A stretch of DNA of 64,000 nucleotides, from the NCBI RefSeq assembly GCF_958979055.1, contig NC_084894.1, positions 6,879,501 to 6,943,500 of the forward strand. The letters are read 5' to 3'. This DNA comes from Alnus glutinosa. Lineage: Eukaryota; Streptophyta; Magnoliopsida; Fagales; Betulaceae. The notes below the pieces were generated by a model. The model searched no databases and was not told where the DNA came from. It saw nothing but the letters and a program-made list of their open reading frames with translations. The translations under genes and the position numbers were made by a program. Shown here in pieces: positions 35,979 to 47,566 of this stretch (positions are counted from its first letter, which is position 1; each line of letters starts with the position of its first letter).

Positions 35979-36520
35979 TATAACGACCCACCCCCAATGA
36001 CACAATATTGTCCGCTTTTGACTCCCCAAACCAGACTTCCTAGGAGGTCACCTATCCTGAGATTGCTCTAGCAGAAACACGCTTAACTGCGGAGTTCTGA
36101 TAGGTTCATGACCATCAAGACTTTAAAACTCATTGTGTCATAAAGGGTGCATTTATACATATAAGCACATCCTCATTCTCAGACAATGTGGAACGTCACA
36201 ATCACCTCCTTTTTGGACCCAGCGTCCCCGCTGGCGTTCCTCATTGGGCTTGTGCACGTTCCCACCTTCTTAGGCTAGGCAATGACTCTGATATCATTTG
36301 TAACGACCCACCCCCAATGACACAATATTGTCCGCTTTTGGCTCCCTAAACCAGACTTCCTAGGAGGTCACCCATCCTGGGATTGCTCTCGCAGAAACAC
36401 ACTTAACTGCGAAATTCTGATAGGTTCATGACCATCACGACTTTAAAACGCGTTATGTCATAAATGATGCATTTATACATATAAGCACATCTTCATTCCC
36501 AGGCGATGTAGTACGTCACA
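35979..36520 (-). mobile_element. Cassandra-type TRIM retrotransposon with 5S rRNA-like LTRs
   Basis: Two 222-bp direct repeats (35979-36200 and 36299-36520) bracket a 98-bp interior. On minus, a degenerate tRNA-Met site TGATATCAGAGTC follows the right LTR, and a purine tract AAAAAGGAGGTGAT precedes the left LTR, so all cis elements are in order. LTR ends are TGTGACG...GTTACA. Five-base flanks GATGC (35974-35978) and GATAC (36521-36525) look like the target-site duplication. No protein is encoded, as expected for a TRIM. The 5S-like portion is listed separately. Confidence 0.85.
36033..36108 (-). promoter_or_regulatory. 5S rRNA-derived promoter region in the Cassandra LTR (second copy 36353-36428)
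   Basis: On minus the LTR reads ATCAGAACTCCGCAGTTAAG then GGATAGGTGACCTCCT, the order and spelling of the 5S rRNA internal promoter (box A and box C). The right copy has the canonical GGATGGGTGACCTCCT. This is the defining feature of Cassandra and would recruit RNA polymerase III. It is not a 5S gene: the rest of the molecule is diverged or absent. Confidence 0.85.
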
Positions 36521-36655
36521 GATACTAAATTAATAGCGTTAAAATATCTTGAAAAAGAATATCAATGCACTAATGGCAAGAATCAACATGATTAGTTGTA
36601 CTTGGACAATATTGTGCAATAGTGTGTAGTAAAACAAGCATAACTATACTACGAG

Positions 36656-37282
36656 TGTAACACCCCGGTCCCATATTGGGAAGAGATGAATAGTTCACAG
36701 AGTGGGTAGTTTATAAAGATACTCATGGGTGCTAAGTCCCACATTGCCTAGTTACTAGGTGAAACTGGGCTTTATAAGTGATTCTAGGGAAAGCTTCAAA
36801 TTGACTAGTCCTTTTGGGGTGATAGCGCAGATGTGGCTAGCGCTTTTTCCTGGGTCGTTACAATTAGTTTCACCTAGTAACTAGGCAATGTGGGACTTAG
36901 CACCCATGTGTATCTTTATAAACTACCCACTCTGTGAACTATTCATCTCTTCCCAATATGGGACCAGGGTGTTACAAACTCCCCCCCTTTAACCCCTGAC
37001 GTCCCCGTCAGGGCCATGTCATGCAGTGCTCCAGTACCACATGACCTGGCATTACTAGGTGGCTCTGATACCATTTGTAACGACCCAAGGAAAAGTGCTA
37101 GCCACATCTGCGCTATCACCCCAAAAGGACTAGTCAGTTTGAAGCTTTCCCTAGAATCACTTATAAAGCCCAGTTTCACCTAGTAATTAGGCAATGTGGG
37201 ACTTAGCACCCATGAGTATCTTTATAAACTACCCACTCTGTGGACTATTCATCTCTTCCCAATATGGGACCGGGGTGTTACA
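36656..37282 (-). mobile_element. TRIM retrotransposon with inverted LTRs in one target-site duplication
   Basis: Perfect ACGAG flanks (36651-36655 and 37283-37287). Contents: a full 207-bp LTR in plus orientation (36656-36862), a 4-base joint, the U3-side 110 bp of an LTR in minus orientation (36867-36976), a 99-bp interior, and a full 207-bp LTR in minus orientation (37076-37282). On minus the interior has a TGGTATCAGAGCC site directly after the right LTR and an AAAGGGGGGGAGTT tract before the partial LTR. The two full LTRs differ at only a handful of bases. A normal element would have two LTRs in the same direction. Confidence 0.88.
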
Positions 37283-37287
37283 ACGAG

Positions 37288-37640
37288 TATGAGAATCACG
37301 CATATATAACATCACAATCCGAAAAGCTCTTTTTAGTGCACATGTCGTGTGACCACCCAGCTATGCTCGATAAGCGTCATTTCTGGCCTCAAAATCCATT
37401 TTTCCCCTCCAAATAAGTGTTTTAAGTTAATTTTTTTTTGTCATTTTAATAAGAAATATTTATTTTATGGTTTTGGAAGGATTTAAGTACCAGATTTTCT
37501 CCAATTTTTGCTACGATTCCTTGTTCAATTAGTAGACTGATAACTTTATATAATAATTGGAGTTTTGTTGTTTTTGGCAAAATTTGGTTTTTCTCATCTA
37601 TTAAGCCCAACTTGTGGGCTTAATTAGTTCAGTACGTACT
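37288..37640 (+). mobile_element. Degenerate Ty3-like LTR fragment
   Basis: Shares a series of words with the solo LTR at 43662-44288, such as CACATATGACC-like, CCGAAAAGCTCTTTT against CGGAAAATTCTTTTC, and TTAAGCCCAACTTGTGGGCTT against TTAGCCCGGCTTGTGGGCGT. The inverted-LTR TRIM sits in the middle of this fragment: the solo LTR has GGCTACGAGTG at the place where the TRIM target ACGAG lies. Confidence 0.5.
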
Positions 37641-39520
37641 TCGAATTTTGAATAAAACTTTAGTCTTTCCAGAGATTTTCCTCTACGTATTTGGGCGATT
37701 AATTAGGTTTATTAATTCTCAACCTTTTTCGACTTTCCCTCTCTTCCTGACTTACTTTTACAGCTAGCCTCCAATCACCAGTTTCTGCCTAATGTCCTAC
37801 ACTATCAGATTTGTTTAGATCTGACGGGTGTCATCTATACATACTGTACGTACGTCTTTTACAAATACAAACTATATGCATGCGCGCGCACACATATATA
37901 CACAAGCGCATATGATTTTGTAATTAGTTTGTTTTATTTGTCGATTCTCTCGATTGAATAGAATCAAATGCAATCAAGTGTAATCAAATTCTAATGCAAC
38001 AAAAAAAATCCAAAAAAAATATATATATATAGAGATAAATAAAGTATAAAATTGAGGTAAATTAAGAGATACAAAATCAATAAAAGCTGAGTAGAAAAAC
38101 TAATTAGATACCATAATCAATGGTATAAGATTTGAACCAATCGTTGTATGAAAAAAAAACTTTAATAACTGAGTTAAGGAAGTCATTTATCATCGCAAAG
38201 AGAAACAATTGGAACCTATATATATATATATATATATATTAATGTAATTAATATTACTTATAAGCAATACCAATAAAAAATATATATAAAAAAAAATGTA
38301 GTATCATGTAATACTTATCTTGACAATAAATAGATCCAACCCACCATTCTATTGATTTGAATGCTATTTGTTAAGAGAAAGAAATTTATGGGGTATATAA
38401 ACTATGGGAATTATAACGGAAGAAAGAGAGAGAAAAGAAAGACAAAGATTTATGAGGTGGTTCGGTATTAAACACTTACGTCCACAACTGTGAATGACCT
38501 TTATGGCTACATTGTGCTCCAGAAGAACTTGCTTGTCGGGGGAGGGAGGCTGGCCTCCCTCCCTTCGGCTTCCTGTGTCCCTTAGTCCTCTTGGACTAAG
38601 GTGTCTTTTGTTTTCCTCCCTGAATTCTCTCAGTGGAGGCTAGTTCTCTTCTAGCCATTAGGGTTGTGGAGCTTTTGTTCCCCCCGATAGATTCGGCGGT
38701 GGCTGTCTTTCCCCTAACCTTTGAGGCTATGGAGGTTTGTATTTGTGTTTGTTTTTTTTTCTTTCTCTCTTTTTGTCTCAGGCAGTAAAGCTAAAATCAA
38801 GGTGTCCAACTCGGGGAAGTGGCGACCGTTTGTGTCATTTAACGGTGGTTTTGGGCAATTTTTGAACTATTTTTTCTTTGATTTTCGGAGCCAGATCTAC
38901 TCAACCCCATTGCTTTTTTCAAGACACGAGCTCCTCAACCGCGTTCTTCGTCATCGTTTGCTCCCGCTGCCTGAAGCACAGGTCACGCCGGTGGTCGGAG
39001 TTCGGCGCGTGGCCTGAACGCGCAAGAGAGCTTATTGCTTTTTGACGCGCGTGATGGCCACACTCTGCCATTTTTTGGCAGTGCTCGATGGGGATGGGGG
39101 CTACGGTGGCTGATCTACGGCTGGGTGGTGATGGTGACAGCGCGTGTCATTCATGCGCCGCCATATCTGGCGGAGTCCACCCCTGCCTTTTTTGCCGGCA
39201 GCTTTGTTTTTTGGTTTTTCTGCTTTGTGTTGTGTATTTCCTTATTTTCTCCTGTATAGTCTGCCTGTGTATTGCTCAAATTTTATTGGAATTTGTGTTG
39301 GCTAGATCTTAGATCAGCCCTCTTTTATTTGAGAGTGAGCGTTAATGTAAGAGAGTCTCAAATGTAATTCTAGTAAGGTTTGATGTCTCTGCTCAGACAG
39401 CTGTTTTTTAAGTCAGATCCTTTTGCCTTAGAGTTTAAGGGGGTCATGTCCCTTTATTTCTCAAGATGTATGATTTGCAACATTTATAATAGTACATGCT
39501 ATTTGTTCGAAAAAAAAAAA
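37641..39520. other. Intergenic DNA with a retroposon-like block
   Basis: AT-rich to about 38400, including a TA run at 38219-38239. From 38440 to 39510 the DNA is GC-richer and ends in an A tract (39510-39520), as a retroposon would. It contains a perfect 9-bp stem CCTTAGTCC-TCTT-GGACTAAGG (38578-38599). Short plus frames here have no recognisable product. Confidence 0.35.
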
Positions 39521-42500
39521 TAGAGAATATTTCTATATTAACATAATAGATATATATTTCATATATTCTAACACAATAAAGTTACTATTCAAAGAAAAGA
39601 ATTTGAGTTTCAATTCTTTTCATTTTTAATTCTATTAATATGCTATAGAGTTTGCTTGATTTGAACTAAAACGTTCATCCTCCCATTCCCATCGTTTCTT
39701 AGGAAAAAAAGAAAAGAAAAGTGAAAGTGTTTGAATCATTGAATGAGACCTGTGATAAAAATCCAAATATTTAGGGATGCAGCTGCTATGGGAATAGGAA
39801 TTGTCCTTAATTTTTTTCATTGGTACCCTGTTGTGCCCTAGCTAGTAATGGGGTGAGGAGATAACAATGTGTCAATCATGGACAAGCAGGGCAAAAGAGA
39901 AATGTTGCAGATTTTGGATTTCCCGACGGTCCGACCGGACAGATCGAGAGGACGGACATAATATACATAATAAAGTATAACGTTGTATATGTTATACGTA
40001 CTCAAAAATGTACCTCCTCCTTACAACACCCTGTAAATTCTTCCTTCTCAGTACTGGCCTTGCTATTCATCTAGGAACTGATGCAGAAACATGCATAATT
40101 ATTATTTACTTTTTACTTTTAACTAGTGTTATAATTTGTACAACCTACGTACGTACGTACATCGATCCCTCCATAAAATGATCGAAGCACTGAAAAAGAA
40201 CCTGTAATATATACGTACCCAACGAATCTTTAGGCTATATACGTACACGATCACCTTCTATCCGTAATTCTGTATTATTTTTTGAGCTGAGGGATCATTT
40301 TTGAAAAGGAATCAAATTAGACCAATAATAAACAAACATGCAGTTATCAATTATATTGAAATAAACTACTGTACGTAGTGATATATAAACAACAGAAATA
40401 TCAAACCAAGCACAATATTTTTGTTGATGAAGAGGAAAACTTTAATATCAACGAAAAATTTCTTAAAATTGCACAATCATCAACAAACACATCAACGACC
40501 CGCCGATAGACTTCAGTTTGTTGCTGATGTAGAACAATTATGGTTTGAATGTAACACTCCAAGAGAATAGGCAATGAAAATTTTCAACTCAGATTTCTCT
40601 TGGCACATGAAAGAGAAGGTTTATACACTGTTTTAGCTCAAGAACCACATGCGTGCAACGTACCTCTCCAAAATAACTGAAAAATTACCTTAGTCCTTAC
40701 CCAAAGTCTTGGGTTATAATCCTTATATAGACTAGGGAGAAGCAAGCCTTTTTAATCAAATTCAGCTAGGGTTTTTCAACTTTTCATTGCTAGTGTCCGG
40801 ACAAATTAATAAGGTGTTCGGACGTGATTAGGGTTTCATGCCTTATAATAGCTTCATGTCCGGACAGGAGTTCACATGTTAGCGCACAAAACTTTCAACC
40901 TGACAACCATGTTCGGACAGGTGCCCACCAGCCAACAAACGAAACTTCTTGTTTCAGCTTTTCGGATTTCTATTGACAACCCATTTTGACACGGTAAACA
41001 TTGAAATTTGAAACACTTTGCAAAATACAAATGTGTAGCCCTTTGAGTTAGCTTTCTAACGCCACGAAACTTGTCTTCATCTTATATCAGAATCAAAATA
41101 TATTGCTAGTTTACTTAGACAAGGTCTTTTCCGGATAACATACACAACCTTTAATGTTCCATGTCTTCAACCACACTTCAATCCCAATTCAACCCTAGAC
41201 TGAATGATAAAACTACCCAATGTCATAAAATACAAGCACATGTTTTGGACACCAAATAAGCAAACTAAGAACCTAACAAACTCACATTTTGGCCATTCGG
41301 TGACAAAACATTACAGACATGTATGAGTTAAAATTTCAAGTCAAGACTCAAACCCTAATCTACCAAACTACAAATAGAACGATTAGTCATAGTCTTGATT
41401 AATGAAACCCGAAACACTGAACAAGCTAAAAAACGTTGTTCATGTGTGATCAGGACATGGTCAGAAAAATAGGGTTTCTTACCTGCAGCCATGTCCGGAC
41501 ATAGCCATAAGCTATCCGAACAGCAATGTCCGTAAAACTTGTTTTCCCTTGTTCCCTCACTTTCTCTCACAAAAACACTTTACTCCCCCTGAGCGCATTA
41601 TCCCATCACATTGCATAAACATGTGTCATAAAATAAAATCGATGGTGATTCAGAATGTTAATTAATCACACAACTTTTGGACACGTGTAAAAATGGGTGA
41701 GAAGCTTGCTTAAAGAAATTATGAGGAAAATGAAAGTTTGTAGAAAGATTTGAGCTAGAAACAGAAATGTGATACGGATCCAGTTAAGCAAAACAGGTAA
41801 GTAACTATTCTTAACATATGTTTTTTCACATGCATTTCTAAGTAAACATTCTTACCCATATTAGTTATGCTTACATAAGTTATAAGGAAGCTTATTCATT
41901 AACAATTAAAAGTTCTATTGGTTGATTTGTGTAATTAGTAAATATCCTTATCATATTAAAGGTCTTTTTGAATGATATTACATGTAAGTACATATCCTTA
42001 TCATATTAAATATGTTTTATTAGAGTCACGTTTATATTCTAAAAGAATTGTGATACTTAAATTTTATGGTTCCCTCATGAGATATCAGTACGTAAATTTG
42101 ATGTCCCCTTCGTGGGATATCATCAATACGAAAATGTTAAAAAGCATGAACTAAAGTTTAAGTAAGAAACTAGGATGACCTACATGATTAGGTATTGTAT
42201 TGTTTTTCGGAGGTTGAGCATACTGTTGTAGCAAACAAGCAACCGGAGTGACCGATAGACTAAAGCTTCGAGGGTAGTATTTGAATTAATTTTGATATTT
42301 TAGATTTATATAACTAATGTAGTAATTAACAGCTTATAATTATGATCGATATTAAATTAAGTTGTAAGTTAAATAGTTGATGTAATATGTAACTTTATGT
42401 GAATAAATGAAAAATACGTACGTTCTAATTACTACTCTCGTATTAGTTTATAGTAAGATAAAAATAAATTATTTATATTACTTTTCGTTGCAAATTTAAT

Positions 42501-43661
42501 ATCATGGCGGTGTAGTAGCACAGCACCTCGTGGAGTTTTCAAGTAAATAAAGCTCCTATGACTTCTTCTCTGTCCCTTCTGTAGGACCCTATTTTTCAAC
42601 ACCCCATGTGCACCAAACTACAGGACAACATTATCAAACTGAACATGTTCATTGACGGCACGGTTCAGTATCTTTCATGGCTTCCACCGATACGAAACCT
42701 AGATACGGCCTGTCGTCAAGCAATGGATTCTAATATTGCAGAAGACTTCTGCATAACCTTTTTTTTTCATAATGATTTGACAGGTACTTTGTATATATTA
42801 TGATGGAGAAATTTTAACTTCTTTTCTTGATAAAAAGAAGTTTCATATTATTATTATTATTATTTATAAAAGTTTTGTCAGATTCTTTTGGAAGAAAGGC
42901 ATATTTCCCTTAGTCAATGTTTCTTTTAATTGAAGACATCCTGATTGAGAGAATAGCAGTGTACCATGTATCCGTGGTTGAGCAGCCTTAAGAGTAGAAG
43001 GTGTTAATTTTCACTCAAACTTGGCACTATATGATTGGATTGCCGAATAAAAATATATACACGTTTCTGCGTATGAGTGGCCATTCAATCTTTCTATCTA
43101 GCCTGTGGCACTTTTTAATTGGGTGTGATGCACATCCTGCATGGACCCATTGGTGTGATGTGGCTATTTATGATTGGTTTAAAATTTATAAAATGGAAAA
43201 TGATCATAGTGCATTCTTTATCCTTCATCTATGAGGACATTTCCTAAGAGATCTCTTTTACTTCTTCAACATAAGTTCAAACCAGGGCCAGATGGATGCC
43301 TAGGCGAATTGGGCGAGATCACCTAAAATCTCTAATGAAATAAGGGCGGCGTTAAATAATAATATGATCTTTTTCAAAAAAATAAAAAATAAAGCTTCAA
43401 TTATGAAAAAATAGTTAGTAAATACTCTTTAATTAAGCCAAACTAAGTTGAATGAAATTTGGTTAATTGTTAATATATAGAATAAAGTTGAAAGTTGAAG
43501 CTCAGTCCCCATAGACATCCTGATTGCGAGTTAATATCAAATTGATGTAAATCATGATCTCAATCTCTATTTGAAGTTTTCATGATTTGCAACGTATACA
43601 CCGTTAAATATTTCAGTAAAACAAAACTCTTGACCGTAAAATAAACTTCTTTTTGCTATTC
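39521..43661. other. Long AT-rich intergenic region
   Basis: No gene recognised. 40440-41570 is repeat-like and carries words in common with 31880-32020. Short frames (for example 42606-42803) show no domain. Confidence 0.4.
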
Positions 43662-44288
43662 TAATGCAGCGGGATCTGAGTCAGTGAGCTGTCAGATTGT
43701 ACGTTGATGGCGCTGAATTATCTGGAACAAGCAGATTAACTCAAGATTGACAAGAAATCGTAATCTGGTCTAATTTGAGCAATTTTCGAGTGTGCGGTAG
43801 TATTTTAACCATAACTTTGGCTACGAGTGTCCGATTCGCACATATGACCCCAATTCGGAAAATTCTTTTCGGCGTGCACGTCGTGGCCACTGAGCTGTGC
43901 CCGGGGCACCTTGTTTCGAGCCCAAAATCTGCTGTTTTCCCTTCAAAAACCTAATTTTAGATATTTGTTTCCATTTATGGTAACTTTTCATTTATTGTTT
44001 AAGAGGTGATTTTGAGCCCGATTTCTGCCAGATTTTTGGCAACTTACTTATTTTATTCTGTATTTCATTTTATTAGGGTTTTGCTATTTTTTGTAAAACC
44101 CTACTAAATGTCGAATTTTCAGCTATATTAGCCCGGCTTGTGGGCGTTTTTCGGCACCACAGATTATTAATATTTTCATTGAAGTTCAGAGATTGCCTCT
44201 GTGTTTTGGAATAATTTTTTTCTGTTTTCTTCCTTGAAAACTACTTATTGAATAGCCTGTAGAATAATCACTATTCTGTCCGGCTTCA
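43662..44288 (+). mobile_element. Solo LTR of a Ty3-like element with perfect target-site duplication
   Basis: About 627 bp, flanked by TATTC on both sides (43657-43661 and 44289-44293). The right half matches the reverse complement of the LTRs at 61.9 and 63.4 kb: CGAATTTTCAGCTATATTAG, CGGCTTGTGGGCGTTTTTC and AATAATCACTATTCTGT. The left end TAATGCAGCGGGATC corresponds to TGATGCAGGAAG of the other family members, with the first TG mutated to TA. No primer-binding site follows, so the internal part has been lost, presumably by LTR-LTR recombination. Confidence 0.85.
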
Positions 44289-45749
44289 TATTCTCCGACG
44301 CAAATGCCAGTGCAAATGATCAGACATCCTTACACGTGCATAAACACGCAGCAACCCAGCAGAAAAACACACGCATGCACATGCACATGCACACACAATG
44401 AGGAAGTTAAGAAACTGTCGGCAAATCTCCATGACACAATGGGCAATGCATGCGCGATCGATGTCATTTTCTCTACCATATCATGATCAGGTTTTATCAA
44501 CTTTCAATGACCCGACGATATTGGCCAGAAAACCGAGAAATACTCCCTTACAATCCATGCCAAAAGAAGATTCTGAACGTACGTACGTACGTACGTGTAA
44601 ATACTGATATATTGACAACATAAGTTCATAGTATTTTCATCTCAACAATAATTGGAATACAAGAAAGAAGCGTGCTACGTACAGTTAATTAGGGACTTAA
44701 CTCACGTTATTTTGTGCTTTCCACCCTTGAATCATTCGGGTGTTTTTTATTTCATTTATAGAATCGAGCTGTGTACGTCTAGAATCTGGATAGTACTACG
44801 TATGACTATAATATTGTTTGAAACATTTGGAGGATCCTCATCACCGGCCTAACCTTAGTGGTCCATCCACCGTCAAAAATAACTTAACCATAAGTTTTTA
44901 TGGACGGGTTGATTGGCTAACCGTTCAGGGAAATTATGAGTTTACCGGAGGACCATACTATTCACAGGCCTTTAAGGCCTAACCAGCGGTCCTTCAATTG
45001 CTATGTATCAAGCATCCAGAGCCATTTTTAAAATTAAGGGTCTCTCTCATAAAAAAGGACACAAATTCATCAAATTAGGTATGCTAATTATTCTTTTAGA
45101 CTCGCACAGGCACCATGTCATCTCTCTATTCTTTCCATTCATATTTCCTCGTTCTCCAACAAATATATTGATTTGGGTGTCGGAGTACGTGTCCCAAATC
45201 CCTCTGTGACCAACGGTTTTCAATGACCTCTCGTTCCCTTGTTTTGCAAGTAGCTCGTTGCTAGTTCGGCCGTCCGGTAAATTAAATTCTATCTTATCAA
45301 GATCTGGCTTTATCTTCAATATCATATGTACGTTGTTGAAATTCTTTGGGATGTGGTAGGAGTTTCGCCGTCAAATTCCCTAACAGCAATGAACCGATGA
45401 ACCCGGCCCACAATCTTGTTTATTCTTTTTGACACTTCAAAAATGTTATTTGCTATCTTTCCCCTTACGAGGCCTTATCACTTATGAACCCCATCATTAG
45501 ACCTTAATTCAATACTTTTTAATTAATCAAATACCAGTTTATTTTTATTGTTTATGAGTTAACCAAACACCATTTGTTTGATTAATGACAAATTTATAAT
45601 AGTCAATATGCAATTATTGAATAGAAGTTGAACACAGTTTTTTCCTTTTTTTGGATAAATAAAGTTGAACACACTTACATATCCTTAATTACGATCCATT
45701 AATTCTATGATCATTTGAATCATATCCTTATGTACTTGGACGACATAAT
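44289..45749. other. Intergenic DNA
   Basis: Contains CACATGCACATG and ACGTACGT short repeats (44376-44396 and 44577-44596) and short frames without recognisable domains. The minus frame at 45047-45325 (92 codons) was not recognised. Confidence 0.35.
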
Positions 45750-46908
45750 CACTATAAAAAAAAAGGACAATTATGGACGGTTTTTTTTAGACGATTTATA
45801 AAACCGTCTAGAATTAAACTTTTACAGATGGTTTTTAAACAACTATCTGTAAATAAATAAATATGGGCGGGTTGAGTAAACCATCCATAAATGTACAAAC
45901 GGTTTGAAAAAAAGGGTCCGAAAATTTAAAACCGCTTGGAAATGTAAATTTTCAGACGGTTTTGATCAAATCGTCTATAAATTTATAGACGGTTTGTTTT
46001 TTGGAATTATTGATATTAAAAAAAAAAATGGTGACAAAAATCGTATGGATTAAAAAAAAAAATATTAATTATGGACGGTTTGAAAAAAAGGGTCCGGAAA
46101 TGAAAATTTTCAGACGGTTTTGATCAAACCGTCTATAAATTTACATTTCCGGACAGTTTGTTTCAAACCGTCTGAAAATTCATAGGGTAGTCAAATGACG
46201 TAGATCAACACCCTCAACCGTAGATTGAAACACTATCGACAGCTTAAACGCATCTAAAGAAAATGACGCGAATTGAGAACAAGAAGAGCAAAATGTGAAC
46301 CCAGCCCCTCTAACTGAACCCCACATCGCATATTCACCAAGCAAAGAAAGCGTACAACCCTTTTGAACCACACATCGCAAATGTAAACGCTAGCCCCTCT
46401 GAACCCTAGCTAGCTGAATGACAGCCCTGAGGCTTTTCTATTTAGTGACTTTTTTATTTGTTTTGGATCAAAACAGTCTTTCCTTTTTGGGTTCATTGAT
46501 TCACACGGGCGACGGGATCTGGACAAAACGGCGGGAGAGAATGCTGGATTTGTCAAACCCACGCCGGTGTGCATGGGTTTTCGATCGGATCTGGCGAGGT
46601 CGTTTGGGTTTCTAGCCGGATCCGGCCGAAACCCACGCTCAGCCTCTCTCTGGCCGGATACAGGGAGAGATTCGGTCGGAATACCACGTATTCCCGCCGG
46701 TTCTCTCTTCCTCTCTCCTCTCTCTCTTTCTCCGTCGACGTCCGGATCTCTCTTCCTCTCTCCTTCTCTGTCGCCGGCCGGCGTATGAAACATTCAGACC
46801 ATATTTTTTTTTTGAAAGGTATCAAATCATATTAATTAGTTTTAATATCAAAAAACTAATTAATATGAAAAATAATCAAAACAAGAAAAAAAAGAAAAAA
46901 AAAAAGAA

Positions 46909-47323
46909 GGTAATTACCTTTTCCCCCATCAACTACCAGCCATTGTCAACATGCCCCCATGAACTGACACCTCGACCAAAAGAGACTATTCAACTACCAA
47001 CTTTACATACTTTGCCCCATTCCGTCAGGGAATCCTGTTAACTTGGACGGAATATACCATTTTTGGGAGTTAATTTTGGTTAAAAGACCAAAATGCCCTC
47101 CAACAGTAATTAATAAAAAAATATTAAAATTAATGTATTTAAAAAGTTGAAGGCATTTATGTCATTTTTAAATCTGAGTTAGGGTATTTAAGTCTTTTTA
47201 CGAATTAAACTGACGGAAGGGGGCAAAGTATGTAAAGTTAGTAGTTTGATACTCTCTTTTGGTCGAGGTGTCAATTCATGGGGGTATGTTGACAATGGCT
47301 GGTAGTTGGAGGAAAAAAGTAAT

Positions 47324-47328
<5 letters not shown>
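46909..47328. mobile_element. Fold-back MITE, GGGGTAATTAC family, copy 2, nested in the CACTA element
   Basis: Begins GGTAATTACC and ends GTAATTACCC, with long inverted arms (CATGAACTGACACCTCGACC on the left, GGTCGAGGTGTCAATTCATG on the right). Same family as 5991-6427. It is followed immediately by a 66-base TA microsatellite (47329-47394). Confidence 0.8.

Positions 47329-47394
<66 letters not shown>
47329..47394. repeat. (TA)33 microsatellite
   Basis: Uninterrupted TA dinucleotides. A shorter TA run (about 37 bases) lies at 53451-53487. Confidence 0.97.
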
Positions 47395-47398
<4 letters not shown>

Positions 47399-47566
47399 GG
47401 ACGGTGTGGGCCAAATCGTCCAGAATTCAGGATGGTTTTGTTCAAACCGTCTAGAAATTCATTTAGCGACATTATATATTAAACATTTTTAAACTGTCTG
47501 AAATTGATTTCAAATAATTTTTCTTTTCTTTTTTTTTTTTTTTTTTTCTTTTTTTTCGTAGTGAAT

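Larger units (their letters stand above)
45750..47563 (+). mobile_element. Non-autonomous CACTA (En/Spm-type) transposon
   Basis: Left end CACTATAAAAAAAAAGG; the right end reverse-complements to CACTACGAAAAAAAAG. A 3-bp target-site duplication AAT flanks both ends (45747-45749 and 47564-47566), as the superfamily requires. Subterminal regions are packed with the word GACGGTTT and its complement AAACCGTC in both orientations (45776-46170 and 47400-47510), the usual transposase-binding layout. No transposase is present. The interior (46180-46800) is GC-richer with overlapping frames on both strands and may be captured host DNA. A fold-back MITE is nested at 46909-47328. Confidence 0.9.

Noticed and set aside
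36033..36108. A genuine 5S rRNA gene
   Set aside because: Only the internal promoter half is similar, it is present in both LTRs, and the molecule is incomplete.
46410..46835. Five overlapping frames on both strands inside the CACTA element
   Set aside because: Stop-poor GC-rich DNA with mutually overlapping frames and no recognisable domain. Mentioned only as possible cargo.
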